Translations under genes and position numbers: made by a program
Assembly: GCA_040830705.1 (NCBI GenBank)
Contig: JBFOME010000019.1
Location: 35,063-99,062 of the forward strand
Source of the DNA: Ruegeria_C sp040830705
Lineage (GTDB): Bacteria; Pseudomonadota; Alphaproteobacteria; Rhodobacterales; Rhodobacteraceae
Reading direction: 5' to 3'
Length of the DNA stretch: 64,000 bases
Shown: one piece after another, positions 45,660-55,055 of the stretch
Numbering within the stretch: the first letter of the stretch is position 1
Layout of the letters: each line of letters begins with the position of its first letter
Notes under the pieces: generated by a model
Databases searched by the model: none
The model's input: only the letters and a program-made list of their open reading frames with translations
What the model was told of the DNA's origin: nothing

Positions 45660-47873
45660 TTATACGTTGCTGCGCGACTGGGTCATGCGACGGCCGATCT
45701 CGGTCCGTCCCACAATGACCTGCATCAGCGCCACAACGCTGAGCATCACAAAAATCAGGGTAGTGGAATAGGCGATGGCGAGGCCGTAATCGTTATTCTC
45801 TACCCGCCCGATGATATAGCTGGTGGCCATGTCATATTCCGCCGAGACCAGAAAGATCACCGCCGAGATCGCCGTCATCGCCCGCACGAAGCTATAGACC
45901 AGCGCGGCAAGAATCGCGGGCCTGAGCAAGGGCAGGATGATCCGGCGGAAGGTTTGCCACGAGTTTGCGCCCAAAGTCAGCGAAGACTCGTCCAGCGATT
46001 TGTCCAGTTGCGACATAGAGGCGATCCCGGCCCGCACCCCCACCGGCATGTTGCGGAAGATGAAACTGACCACGAGGATGATGCCGGTGCCGGTGATCTC
46101 GATGGGCGGGACGTTGAAGGCCAGGATATAGCTGACACCGATCACGGTGCCCGGAATGGCAAAGCTGAGCATGGTGCCGAACTCGAACGCGTTCTTACCC
46201 GCAAAGGATTGCCGGGTCAGCAGATAGGCGGTGATCAGCCCGACAATGGCGGTCAGCGGTGCCGCGATCCCGGCGATCTTGAGCGTGGTCCAGAAACTGT
46301 CCCAGGCGGCGCCCGACCAGCGGATGCCACCGTCCTCGAAGCGGAAAGAAAAGGCGGTGACATAATGTTTGAAGGTCAGCGTGTTGTTGACGCCCCACAA
46401 CTCGACCACCGAACCGTAGAAGATCATGATATAGACCACGGCGGTGAACCCGGCCCAGATCATCGCAATGGCCAGTACCGGGATCGACAGCGCGCGCGGC
46501 ATGTGCGGGTGCACGCCGCTGTCACCCTTGCCGGATACGGTGGTGTAGCTTTTCTTGCCCAGCCAGAACCGCTGTGCATAAAACGCACCGAGCGTGAAAC
46601 ACAGCAGCACCATTGCCAGAACCGCCGCCTTGCCCTGATCGTATTGCGCGCCCACGATGGCAAAGAAGATCTCGGTCGAGAGCACGTCGAAATTGCCGCC
46701 CAGAACCAGCGGGTTACCGAAATCGGCCATGCTTTCGATGAAGCCCAGCAGGAACGCGTTTGCCAGACCGGGCCGCATCAGTGGCAGCGAGACGGTCTTG
46801 AACACCTGCCACTTGCTGGCCCGCAGGGTCTGCGCCGCTTCCTCCATCGAGGGCGAGACCCCTTCGACCACGCCGATCAGCACCAGAAAGGCAATCGGCG
46901 TAAAGGCCAGGGTCTGCGCGATGAGGACACCGGGCAAGCCATAGAGCCAACGGGTTGGCTGAACGCCAAAGACATCCGCAAAGAACACGGTAACCGAGCC
47001 CGAAAGCCCAAACAGCAGAATCAGCGCGAGGCCGATCACAAATGGCGGCGTGATGATGGGAAGCACCGTCAAGGCGCGCAAGGCGCGTTTGTAACGAAAG
47101 CCCGAGCGCGTGACGACCAGCGCGAAAATAAGCCCCAGAACAGTGGTGATGAAGCCAACAAGAACCGCAAGAAACAGCGAATTCCAGGCCGCCCCGCAGC
47201 GCCCGCCCGACAGGCATCCCAGTCCCCAGAGCCGGTCGTCGAAGAATTTCGACAAGAACACACCCACCGAATAGCCGCCCTCATCCGTGATGAAGGCGGC
47301 GGTGAGCATCTTGGCGATCGGGAAGAACACGAAGGCGGTGACGATGACGATCACGCCGCCGATCGCGCTCACGACAAAGACGTCTCCGTTGATGGCCCCG
47401 CGCGCCGCGATGCCTTGCGTGAACAGGAACAGAAAGGCCGAGGCGCAGATCAGCGCGCCATAGCCCATTCCGTATTGGCGATCCCCCAGATCCCCGAACA
47501 GCGACGCCGCCCATTCGAAGTTCCAGCCACGGATGCCAATGGCAAAGCCCTGCAGGATCATCCACACAAAGCCAAACGCGCCCGCCAGGATCAGCACTTT
47601 GGCATAGATCGGATCGACCTTGCGTTTCCGGAGCACCGCCAGCGGCGCAATCAGCGCCAGCACCATGGGCGCGAGCCAGAGCTTTTCGCCCTGCGCGATC
47701 AGAAACCCGGCTGGAGCGTAATCGGTGTCGAACGGGTATCCATCAACCAGCCATTCGAACGAAAAAAACTCCTCCACCCCGTACCAGGGGAGGAGGAAAA
47801 AACCGACCCATCCGGCAATGATCCAAAAGAGCAGAACCGGATGTGTCGTTTTCTCGGATGTCAGTTCGCGCAT
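45660..47873 (-). CDS. ABC transporter permease, two-domain fusion (FbpB/AfuB-like)
   Basis: 737 aa, about 12-14 membrane helices. Two permease halves are fused, each with an EAA loop (MEEAAQTLRASKWQVFKTVSLPLMRPG in the first; LDESSLTLGANSWQTFRRIILPLLRP in the second). The N-terminal 200 residues add extra helices and a periplasmic loop, as in AfuB. Two bases downstream of the binding-protein gene. Confidence 0.9.
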   Translation of the reverse strand: MRELTSEKTTHPVLLFWIIAGWVGFFLLPWYGVEEFFSFEWLVDGYPFDTDYAPAGFLIAQGEKLWLAPMVLALIAPLAVLRKRKVDPIYAKVLILAGAFGFVWMILQGFAIGIRGWNFEWAASLFGDLGDRQYGMGYGALICASAFLFLFTQGIAARGAINGDVFVVSAIGGVIVIVTAFVFFPIAKMLTAAFITDEGGYSVGVFLSKFFDDRLWGLGCLSGGRCGAAWNSLFLAVLVGFITTVLGLIFALVVTRSGFRYKRALRALTVLPIITPPFVIGLALILLFGLSGSVTVFFADVFGVQPTRWLYGLPGVLIAQTLAFTPIAFLVLIGVVEGVSPSMEEAAQTLRASKWQVFKTVSLPLMRPGLANAFLLGFIESMADFGNPLVLGGNFDVLSTEIFFAIVGAQYDQGKAAVLAMVLLCFTLGAFYAQRFWLGKKSYTTVSGKGDSGVHPHMPRALSIPVLAIAMIWAGFTAVVYIMIFYGSVVELWGVNNTLTFKHYVTAFSFRFEDGGIRWSGAAWDSFWTTLKIAGIAAPLTAIVGLITAYLLTRQSFAGKNAFEFGTMLSFAIPGTVIGVSYILAFNVPPIEITGTGIILVVSFIFRNMPVGVRAGIASMSQLDKSLDESSLTLGANSWQTFRRIILPLLRPAILAALVYSFVRAMTAISAVIFLVSAEYDMATSYIIGRVENNDYGLAIAYSTTLIFVMLSVVALMQVIVGRTEIGRRMTQSRSNV

Positions 47874-47875
47874 CT

Positions 47876-48901
47876 TTATTGCGGCAGGGTCGACACCTCG
47901 TCATCCCATTTCTTCAATAGGCGCTTGCGCTCGTCGGACGAGCCATACTTTTTGAAGTCGTAATCAATCAGCTTGATCTGCGACATGTCAGGGGCCGAGG
48001 GCGAGGTTTCCGCGCCCATGTTCGAAGGCACCTGGAACGCGCTGACCTGCAAGGCAAGGTTCTGCGCCTCGGGGCTCAGCGCCCAGTCATAGAACTTCTT
48101 GGCTTCCTCCATGTTGCGGGCACCGTCGATGATCGACATCGAGCCAATCTCGTAGCCGGTGCCCTCACATGGGGCGACGACCTTGACCGGGAAGCCTGAG
48201 GTGGCCTGTTTTACCGCATCATGCATGAACACGATGCCAACGGTGTTTTCACCACGCCCCGCAGCCTTGATCGGGGCCGAACCGGACTTGGTGTATTGGT
48301 TGATGTTCTTGTGCAGGCCCTTCATGAAGTCGAAGCCCTCATCCTCGCCAAAGAGCTGCATCATCGTGGCCAGTGTCGTATAGGCAGTGCCAGACGAGTT
48401 TGGGTTCGCCATCTGCACATGACCCTTGTATTCGGGCTTCAATAGGTCCTTCCAGCAAGCCGGTTCCGGCAGGTTGTTGGCAGCGAGCAGATCCGAGTTG
48501 TAACCGTATCCAAGCGCCCCGGAATAGATGCCGATCGTCCGGTTGCCAGCACTTTCGGCCTGCGCGATGGCCCAAGGATGCAGCTGATCACGCATCGGCG
48601 ATACATATTCCGCCGTCAGCCCTTCTTCCGCGGCCTGCAGATGCGGGTCACCCGTACCGCCCCACCATACATCCCCCTTGGGGTTGGCGCTTTCGGCCTT
48701 GATCTGGGCAAAGGTCTCGCCAGAGGATTTCCGGGTCATCGCAACATCAATACCGGTTGCATCCTGAAAGCTGTTGGCCATGAGCTGGCACCAGTCTTCC
48801 TGCGCAGAGCAGTAGAATGTCAGCTTGTCGGCCTGTGCGGCGCCCGCCAGCGCAAAGAGGGCAAGTGCAGACGCACCAGCCAATGTCTTTTTCGCAGTCA
48901 T
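47876..48901 (-). CDS. AfuA-like periplasmic binding protein of ABC importer
   Basis: 341 aa with a signal peptide (ASALALFALAGAAQA, cleavage near 24). The mature part (LTFYCSAQEDWCQLMANSFQDATGID, KSSGETFAQIKAES, GDVWWGGTGDPHLQAAEEG) is close to AfuA of the FbpA/AfuA family. The C-terminal Tyr-Tyr pair used by FbpA for ferric iron is not evident. AfuA of Actinobacillus was shown to bind hexose phosphates. A PHO box precedes the gene, so I favour a phosphorylated substrate, perhaps a sugar phosphate, over iron. Confidence 0.8.
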   Translation of the reverse strand: MTAKKTLAGASALALFALAGAAQADKLTFYCSAQEDWCQLMANSFQDATGIDVAMTRKSSGETFAQIKAESANPKGDVWWGGTGDPHLQAAEEGLTAEYVSPMRDQLHPWAIAQAESAGNRTIGIYSGALGYGYNSDLLAANNLPEPACWKDLLKPEYKGHVQMANPNSSGTAYTTLATMMQLFGEDEGFDFMKGLHKNINQYTKSGSAPIKAAGRGENTVGIVFMHDAVKQATSGFPVKVVAPCEGTGYEIGSMSIIDGARNMEEAKKFYDWALSPEAQNLALQVSAFQVPSNMGAETSPSAPDMSQIKLIDYDFKKYGSSDERKRLLKKWDDEVSTLPQ

Positions 48902-48928
48902 TTGAATCCTCCCAGATCAATCTGCTTT

Positions 48929-48957
48929 GTAACAGTTTTATGACAGTTTTGTAACGG
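48929..48957 (-). promoter_or_regulatory. PHO box (PhoB site) upstream of the AfuA-like operon
   Basis: On the minus strand the sequence CTGTCATAAAACTGTTAC (48946-48929) agrees with the E. coli Pho box CTGTCAT-AAAA-CTGTCAT at nearly all positions. A third half-site, CCGTTAC, lies at 48957-48951, so three heptads recur every 11 bases. The last one ends 27 bases before the start codon. Predicts induction by PhoB when phosphate is scarce. Confidence 0.75.
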
Positions 48958-49112
48958 TAGCCTATGAAGGGTTTTGGCCGCTGGCAAACGAAAACGAACC
49001 GGCGTCTTTCAGCATGCAAAATCAGGCACTTGCGAAACGGCAGGGCTCTGGAGCAGTTTCACGATGACAAATCAGATTCTTGGAAAAGCAGAGGACCCAG
49101 CAGCCTGCCGCT

Positions 49113-51110
49113 TTAATCGCTGTCCTGCAGCGAGGGTTTGGCCAGCGTCGCTGCCAAGCGCCATTCGTCGAGTGGTCTCAGTTGCGACGCATGATGCTCT
49201 GACTGGGCAGGGTCGCTCAGGAACAAGACAGCGATCCGGCGCGGTCCCTGCGTTTGTGCCGGTACCGTGATCATCAGCCGCTGAACGCCGGTATTGGGAT
49301 TCTGCAGTGCGCAATCGGCGTCATATGCCGTGTCGCATGGATTGGCTGAGCTTAGCTCGAACCGCGCCCCGGCGGGCGACAGGATGCGCGCGGTCATCTC
49401 TTGACCGCCCTGTTTCAGCACCGCCTGCGCATCGTTCAATTCCACCTCCGCGCCGGTATGCATGGTCCATGCCACCGGCCCGGCCAAAGCCTCCGTGATC
49501 TCATCCTGAACCAGCACCGCCGTCTCATTCAACAGCGCCACACCACGCCGAACCGTCCCAATTTCTGCCCCATAAGGATCGGACAGATCGGCGATGGCGT
49601 AATGGAAATCCGGGAACTGCGCAAAATCCTCGATAAAGGCGCGACCTGTCACCTTCTGGTTGGCCCCGTCGAAGGTCAGCGTGTTCTGACCGATGGTCGC
49701 GGTCCGGTAATAGTCGAAGCGCTTCGACGTGAAGTAACCCGGTAGCTGGTAGTTGCCCAAGCCCAAGTCGACCGCCCATCGCACCCCTTTTGCATCGAGC
49801 ACGAACGTGCCCGCATCAAGGTTATTGTGATGGCTTTGCAGCGGACCTGCCTTGAACCCCACATAGGTCGCGTCAGAGTCGTTCCAGGCCGAGCGTATTG
49901 CGACCAGGCCACGCCCCCCGAACCAAAGCGCCCTTGGTTCACGCAGTTGAGGGCTGACACCCGTGCCATAACGCCAGAGCAGGTTGAACGCTGGATGGGA
50001 CGAGCGGGGCACGCCGGACTTGCGCCAGTCAAATTCGCGCCGCCCGAACCGGTGAGATAGCCAAGACAGGGCCACCGGGTCAGTGACCGTATCGCTGTCG
50101 CCGTAGTTGAACAGCAGCCCGGTGGGGCCGGTCATGTGCAGCATGTAGTCGCCAAAACTGGGCAGACCATCCGCCTGTGATAGGTTGAAATCGTGACCGT
50201 AAACGCTGTTCAGCGCGGTCACGAGAACCGCGGTGTCGCGCGCAGAAAGGGCACCGTACATTGGCCCTTCGGGCCAGGCACCGCTCGGCGCAAACAACGA
50301 CAGACCGTTGCGCAGCGACAGTTGCGCGCGGTCGATCACCTGTGCGGCGAGCTCCGGTTCGGCCTCGGAAACCGCAAGTGCTGCGACCACCAACCCGGTG
50401 TTGCAGACAATGTTCCAGTTGAACGACGCGATTGGCCAAGTGATATCAGATGTCGCCGTGCCGTCTGGCAAGGTATCGGGCACCTCGATCGGTGGCAGCC
50501 AATCATGCGGATTGACCCAGCCGGAATCAAAATACTGCGTATCCCTGCCATAAACGGCCAGACCCGGTTTCAGCGCCTTGTCGATCAGGGCAGCTTGGAC
50601 CAGATCATGCTCGGACGCATCGAGCGTGTCGCTCAGCCAACTGTATCCCAGACCAACAGCAAGCGTGATCCGTGTCAGGCCCAAAAAATGCGCGGGGTAC
50701 CAATCGTTGATCCGCGCCAGACCAAGCAATTCCTGCTTGCCGCGTGTGCCATAGCGCGCCTCGCCGGTGACGCGCCAAGCCATCGCAAGCGTTGTCAGCC
50801 GCTCGACGGCTTTCTCGCCAAGCCCGCGCAGGGCCCCGGGATCGCCCTTGTAGTCCTTATGGAACTCTTCGGCGATCGTTGGCTCGTCCAAATAGGCCTG
50901 TGCCGCAGCGAGGAGCACCTTGTGATCCTCCGCGACCGCAGGGTCGCTCTTGCGCAGCGCTTGCAGGCGGCTCAGAACCTCGTCGGTGAGTATGATCTGG
51001 GGAACTTCCTGGCTGTGAGCGGTCGTTTCGGCGCCTAGCCGCTGCGCAGATGCAGACCCCAGCAGCATAAGGATCACTGCCAAATACGCTCTCAAACAGG
51101 TGCGGGACAT
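49113..51110 (-). CDS. Secreted heparinase II/III-family polysaccharide lyase
   Basis: 665 aa from the ATG at 51110 (GGAAG upstream), which starts a signal peptide (LRAYLAVILMLLGSASA). N-terminal (alpha/alpha)-toroid (about 60-380, with FDSGWVNPHDWLPP and SFNWNIVCNTG, then SGAWPEGPMYG) and C-terminal beta-sandwich with HHNNLDAGTFVLDAKGVRWAVDLG. The pattern matches heparinase II/III and alginate oligo-lyases of families PL12/15/17-like. It cuts uronate-containing glycans, exact polymer unknown. Divergent from a TRAP transporter that may import the products. Confidence 0.78.
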   Translation of the reverse strand: MSRTCLRAYLAVILMLLGSASAQRLGAETTAHSQEVPQIILTDEVLSRLQALRKSDPAVAEDHKVLLAAAQAYLDEPTIAEEFHKDYKGDPGALRGLGEKAVERLTTLAMAWRVTGEARYGTRGKQELLGLARINDWYPAHFLGLTRITLAVGLGYSWLSDTLDASEHDLVQAALIDKALKPGLAVYGRDTQYFDSGWVNPHDWLPPIEVPDTLPDGTATSDITWPIASFNWNIVCNTGLVVAALAVSEAEPELAAQVIDRAQLSLRNGLSLFAPSGAWPEGPMYGALSARDTAVLVTALNSVYGHDFNLSQADGLPSFGDYMLHMTGPTGLLFNYGDSDTVTDPVALSWLSHRFGRREFDWRKSGVPRSSHPAFNLLWRYGTGVSPQLREPRALWFGGRGLVAIRSAWNDSDATYVGFKAGPLQSHHNNLDAGTFVLDAKGVRWAVDLGLGNYQLPGYFTSKRFDYYRTATIGQNTLTFDGANQKVTGRAFIEDFAQFPDFHYAIADLSDPYGAEIGTVRRGVALLNETAVLVQDEITEALAGPVAWTMHTGAEVELNDAQAVLKQGGQEMTARILSPAGARFELSSANPCDTAYDADCALQNPNTGVQRLMITVPAQTQGPRRIAVLFLSDPAQSEHHASQLRPLDEWRLAATLAKPSLQDSD

Positions 51111-51284
51111 CCGGTCTTCCTTGCTCTGGTTCCTGACCATACCGCCGGGCCGCATCGGGTCAATGGCCCTGCGGAATTCCGCAGGGCCGCGCACAAGTCA
51201 CGAGCGGATTCCTTCATTGCCAAGCCGGGACTCAACCGCGATGCTGTCGCTCATCGCATTCGAGCGCTTCTGGGAGGAACCATC

Positions 51285-52298
51285 ATGCGCAAATATCTCA
51301 CCGGGACGGCCGTGGCCGCCCTGACCCTTGCCTTTGCAGGCGAAGCTCTGGCCACCGAGTGGAATGTCTCGCTCTGGGGTAAACGCCGGGCCTTTACCGA
51401 ACATGTCGAAAAGCTGGCAGAACTGGTCAATGAAAAGACCGGCGGCGAGTTCACCCTGAACATCAGCTATGGCGGACTGTCGAAGAACCGCGAGAACCTC
51501 GACGGGATCGAGATCGGCGCCTTCGAGATGGCACAGTTCTGCGCGGGCTATCACCGCGACAAGAATCCCTCGATTACAGTTTTGGAACTGCCTTTCCTGG
51601 GCGTGAACTCGCTGGAGCAGGAAATCGAACTGTCGATGGCGGTTTATCAACATCCCGCCACGGTCGAGGATCTGGGCCGCTGGAACGCAACGTTGCTGAT
51701 GCCCTCACCCCTGCCGCAGTACAACCTCGTCGGCGTGGGTGACGCGCCAGCCTCAGTCGCGGATTTCGAAGGACTGAACGTGCGGGCCACTGGCGGGATC
51801 GGTGCGGCAATGGAAACCGTTGGCGCGGTGCCTACCTCTATGTCGGCCACCGAGGTGCGTCAGGCCATGGATAGCGGCGTGGTCAAGGCCGTGGCCTTCG
51901 CGCCCCATGCGCATATGTCTTTCGGCACGATCGAGAATGGCACCTGGTGGACCACCAACCTGAACCCCGGCACGGTGAACTGCCCTGTCGTGGTGAATAC
52001 CGATGCGCTGAACGACCTGTCGGATGAGCATCGCGAAGCGCTGCTGGGATCAGTCGAAGAATCGCTGGCCTATTACGTCGACAACTACAACAACAACACG
52101 ATGAGCGCCTGGGGCCCCGCCATGGAAGAGCGCGGCATCACGCAGGTGACCTTCTCGGATGACGAGATCGCGGCGTTCAAGGAAGCCGCTGCAGCACCGG
52201 CCGCCGCCGCCTGGATCGAAGAAAACAGCGCCCGCGGCCTGCCCGCGCAAGAGCTGTATGATCTGGTGACCGGCATGATCGCCGACGGCAACAGCTAA
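51285..52298 (+). CDS. TRAP transporter substrate-binding protein (DctP type)
   Basis: 337 aa with a signal peptide (AVAALTLAFAGEALA, cut near 23). Family features: NEKTGGEFTLNISYGGLSKNRENLDGI and LNVRATGGIGAAMETVGAVPTSMSATEVRQAMDSGVV, where the conserved Arg (NVRATG) usually binds the ligand carboxylate. GGAGGAA gives the start. The ligand is an organic acid; a uronate or oligouronate is suggested by the divergent lyase. Confidence 0.9.
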   Translation: MRKYLTGTAVAALTLAFAGEALATEWNVSLWGKRRAFTEHVEKLAELVNEKTGGEFTLNISYGGLSKNRENLDGIEIGAFEMAQFCAGYHRDKNPSITVLELPFLGVNSLEQEIELSMAVYQHPATVEDLGRWNATLLMPSPLPQYNLVGVGDAPASVADFEGLNVRATGGIGAAMETVGAVPTSMSATEVRQAMDSGVVKAVAFAPHAHMSFGTIENGTWWTTNLNPGTVNCPVVVNTDALNDLSDEHREALLGSVEESLAYYVDNYNNNTMSAWGPAMEERGITQVTFSDDEIAAFKEAAAAPAAAAWIEENSARGLPAQELYDLVTGMIADGNS

Positions 52299-52307
52299 CA
52301 CCTGTTC

Positions 52308-52332
52308 CCCCGCGCCCGATCCGGGCGCGGGG
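52308..52332 (+). other. Intercistronic stem-loop between dctP-type and dctQ-type genes
   Basis: An 11-bp all-G+C stem, CCCCGCGCCCG (52308-52318) with CGGGCGCGGGG (52322-52332), and a 3-base loop. There is no U-tract. Likely raises the ratio of binding protein to permease by protecting its message; inferred. Confidence 0.65.
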
Positions 52333-52370
52333 ACCTCTTAGCTACCACTCACTCAAAAGGAACGCCCGTC

Positions 52371-53003
52371 ATGGCCGGTTCGTCTCTTGTGCTTTCCGAT
52401 GACAGTCGGCTCAGCCGATTGGATCAGCGGCTTTACCGGATTGAGGGGGTCCTGGCCCTGCTCAGCGGGCTGGCGGTGTTCTCTTTGATGCTGCTGGCCG
52501 TTGTCTCGGTCGGTGGGCGCAATCTGTTCAATCAGCCACTGCCCGGCTACGTGGACTGGATCGAACAGGCTATGCCGCTGATCGCCTTCATGGGGATTTC
52601 TTACACCCAGCGCGATGGCGGCCATATCCGGATGGATATGATCGTCGGTAAGCTGCGCGGGCGCACGCTCTATCTGGTCGAATTCATCACCACTCTGGCG
52701 ATCCTGATCCTGATGGCATTGCTGGTCTGGGGCAGCTGGGCACATTTCGAGCGCAGCTTTGATTTCGGCTCGCCACTCTGGAGCCGCGACAGCTCAATGG
52801 ACATCGCCCTGCCGATCTGGCCCGCCAAATTGCTGGCCCCGATAGCCTTCGGCGTGCTGTGCCTGCGGCTGGTGCTGCAACTGGTCGCCTATGGCCGGGC
52901 GTTCCGCAACAACGACGCGAAACCCATCGCCGTGCCGCTGATCGCCGATGCCGCGACGCAGGCCGCAATGGAGGCCGAGCATGTCTCGGCCCATGACAAA
53001 TAA
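52371..53003 (+). CDS. TRAP transporter small permease (DctQ type)
   Basis: 210 aa, four membrane helices (about 25-50, 65-85, 100-122, 145-172). It carries the family stretch LPGYVDWIEQAMPLIAFMGISYTQRDGGHIRMDM. Works with DctM as scaffold of the transporter. 72 bases after the binding-protein gene and 12 before the large permease. Confidence 0.9.
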   Translation: MAGSSLVLSDDSRLSRLDQRLYRIEGVLALLSGLAVFSLMLLAVVSVGGRNLFNQPLPGYVDWIEQAMPLIAFMGISYTQRDGGHIRMDMIVGKLRGRTLYLVEFITTLAILILMALLVWGSWAHFERSFDFGSPLWSRDSSMDIALPIWPAKLLAPIAFGVLCLRLVLQLVAYGRAFRNNDAKPIAVPLIADAATQAAMEAEHVSAHDK

Positions 53004-53015
53004 GGGTAGCCGACC

Positions 53016-54416
53016 ATGGAACCGATTGAAATTGGCCTGATCGTATCAGGCGGAATGCTGGTGCTGGTCGTGCTGGGCATGCGGGTGGCCTTTGCCGCCG
53101 GGCTTGCCGGTATGGTGGGGCTGATCTGGATTTTCTGGGCCAAGTTCGGCTACGACCCCGGACGCTTTGGCAAGGCCGTCACGGTTGCGGTGAAAACCGC
53201 AGGGCAAGTGCCGCATTCCAAGATTTCGTCGCAAGCGCTGTCACTGATCCCGACCTTCATCCTGATCGGATACCTGGCCTATTATGCGGGCCTCACCAAA
53301 GCGCTGTTCGAGGCCGCCAAACGCTGGTTGGCCTGGGTGCCGGGCGGGTTGGCGGTGTCCACCGTTTTTGCCACAGCGGGCTTTGCGGCGGTGTCCGGTG
53401 CCTCGGTCGCCACCTCAGCCGTTTTCGCCCGCATCGCCATCCCCGAGATGCTCAAGATCGGCTATGACAAGCGCTTCGCGGCGGGCGTCGTGGCAGCGGG
53501 CGGCACGCTCGCCTCGCTGATCCCGCCCTCGGCCATTCTGGTGATCTACGCCATCATTGTTGAGCAGGATGTAGGCAAACTGCTGCTGGCAGGCTTTATC
53601 CCCGGCGCGTTTTCGGCCCTGATCTACGGGTTGCTGATTGTCGGAATGGCACTGACGATCAAGGGTTTCGGCCCGCCGGTCTCGGGCTTCACCTGGCGCG
53701 AGCGTTTCGTATCGCTTCCCCCCGCCCTCCCTATTCTGTTCGTCGTCGTAACCATCATCTTCTTCGTCTACAACCCCTTTGGCGGCGATGCCTGGGGCAC
53801 ACCGACCGAAGGTGGCGCAATCGGGGCCTTCGTGGTCTTCCTGATGGCGCTTTATCGCGGCATGCGGTGGGCTGAACTCAAGGACGCACTGCTGGAGACC
53901 GCCAAGCTCAGCGTGATGATCTTCACCATCATCTGGGGCGTATTGATCTATGTCCGCTTCCTGGGTTTCGCCGACCTGCCCGGCGCATTTTCCGACTGGA
54001 TCACCTCACTGACCATGTCGCCGATGTTGATCCTGATCTGCATCCTGCTGGCCTACGCGGTGCTGGGCATGTTCATGGACGCCATCGGCATGCTGCTGCT
54101 GCCGCTGCCGGTGGTTTACCCGGCTGTGATGGCGCTGAACGGCGGCGAGGCGGTCAGCGCGGCAGAGAGCACCTTTGGCATGAGCGGTCCGATGTGTGCG
54201 ATCTGGTTCGGCATTCTAGTGGTGAAAATGGCCGAGTTCTGCTTGATCACCCCACCCATCGGCCTCAACTGCTTTGTCGTGGCGGGCGTGCGCGACGATC
54301 TGAGCGTACAGGATGTTTTCAAGGGCGTGACCCCGTTCTTCATCGCCGATGCGATCACCATCGCGCTGCTGGTGTCCTTCCCTGCCATCGTGCTGTGGTT
54401 GCCAAGTCAGGTGTGA
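53016..54416 (+). CDS. TRAP transporter large permease (DctM type)
   Basis: 466 aa, about 12 membrane helices. DctM features: GLAVSTVFATAGFAAVSGASVATSAVFARIAIPEM, GTLASLIPPSAILVIYAIIVEQ, and a second pseudo-repeat with LAYAVLGMFMDAIGMLLLPLPVVYP and ITPPIGLNCFVV. Sodium-coupled uptake of the ligand delivered by the binding protein. Confidence 0.93.
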   Translation: MEPIEIGLIVSGGMLVLVVLGMRVAFAAGLAGMVGLIWIFWAKFGYDPGRFGKAVTVAVKTAGQVPHSKISSQALSLIPTFILIGYLAYYAGLTKALFEAAKRWLAWVPGGLAVSTVFATAGFAAVSGASVATSAVFARIAIPEMLKIGYDKRFAAGVVAAGGTLASLIPPSAILVIYAIIVEQDVGKLLLAGFIPGAFSALIYGLLIVGMALTIKGFGPPVSGFTWRERFVSLPPALPILFVVVTIIFFVYNPFGGDAWGTPTEGGAIGAFVVFLMALYRGMRWAELKDALLETAKLSVMIFTIIWGVLIYVRFLGFADLPGAFSDWITSLTMSPMLILICILLAYAVLGMFMDAIGMLLLPLPVVYPAVMALNGGEAVSAAESTFGMSGPMCAIWFGILVVKMAEFCLITPPIGLNCFVVAGVRDDLSVQDVFKGVTPFFIADAITIALLVSFPAIVLWLPSQV

Positions 54417-54438
54417 GACAAACCTATTCAAGTCGGTT

Positions 54439-54461
54439 GCGCTGGCAGATAATGCCAGCGC
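54439..54461. terminator. Hairpin after dctM-type gene (terminator-like, no U-tract)
   Basis: GCGCTGGCA (54439-54447) pairs with TGCCAGCGC (54453-54461), a perfect 9-bp stem with a 5-base loop, 22 bases after the dctM stop and 33 bases before the end of the convergent CHAP gene. Could end or protect both messages. The missing U-tract makes intrinsic termination uncertain. Confidence 0.5.
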
Positions 54462-54494
54462 TCCACCACCCTGTTGAGGAAAACTTGGGTTAGG

Positions 54495-55055
54495 CTACTC
54501 GTCCATCTTGGGATAGATGAATCCGTTCACCGGGTAGGAACTGCCATACCGGCCTGGCTGGCTTTCGACCCGGACAAGCGTCCAGTCATTGTTCTTGGAC
54601 ACATCCCTGACACCCATTTTCAACGAAACTCTGTTTCGGTGCCAGTTGGCATGGTTCACGATGACTTCCCGGTCGCTGACAATATCGGACACAACCGCCA
54701 CATGCCCCAGCGACATCCCTCTCGTCGCCCGAAACGACATCACCGAACCGACAACCGGTTCAGAGCCCCGCTCAAAAGCACCGCGGGCCTTACCCCACCA
54801 GTCCTTGGCGTTGCCACGAATTTGAATGCCACTGAGGTTTCGTGCGTAAGGCACGCACCACACCCTTTGCCCCCGGGCGCGTTTGTGCGCGACCTCGCGC
54901 AGCGCCATCGCCTGACGTTCCGGGTTGAGGTCCACTTCGGCCGGGCTTTGGGCACAGGCCGACACAAGACCGACGAGCCCAACCGCAACCGCAACGCGGG
55001 CAGCACCGGACAGTCGCGGCCAAATTGTGGTCGTTTTGCGAGTGTTGTTTTGCAA
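54495..55055 (-). CDS. CHAP-domain lipoprotein (putative peptidoglycan amidase/endopeptidase)
   Basis: 186 aa. N-terminal signal with lipobox LVSAC (Cys34), so probably outer-membrane anchored. A CHAP-type papain-like site is visible: Cys67 (RVWCVPYARNLSG), His118 (SLGHVAVVSDI) and Asn134/Asn137 (IVNHANW). It would cut peptidoglycan stem peptides or cross-bridges. It is 121 bases downstream of tssK on the same strand, so a link with the T6SS (wall opening for the apparatus) is possible but not shown. Confidence 0.8.
   Translation of the reverse strand: MQNNTRKTTTIWPRLSGAARVAVAVGLVGLVSACAQSPAEVDLNPERQAMALREVAHKRARGQRVWCVPYARNLSGIQIRGNAKDWWGKARGAFERGSEPVVGSVMSFRATRGMSLGHVAVVSDIVSDREVIVNHANWHRNRVSLKMGVRDVSKNNDWTLVRVESQPGRYGSSYPVNGFIYPKMDE

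Noticed and set aside
45954..47963. Long plus-strand open frame (669 codons) opposite the permease gene
   Set aside because: It is exactly antisense to a clear permease gene with membrane helices and EAA loops. Its product is rich in Arg, His, Gln and Asp with no domain, as expected from the complement of hydrophobic codons.
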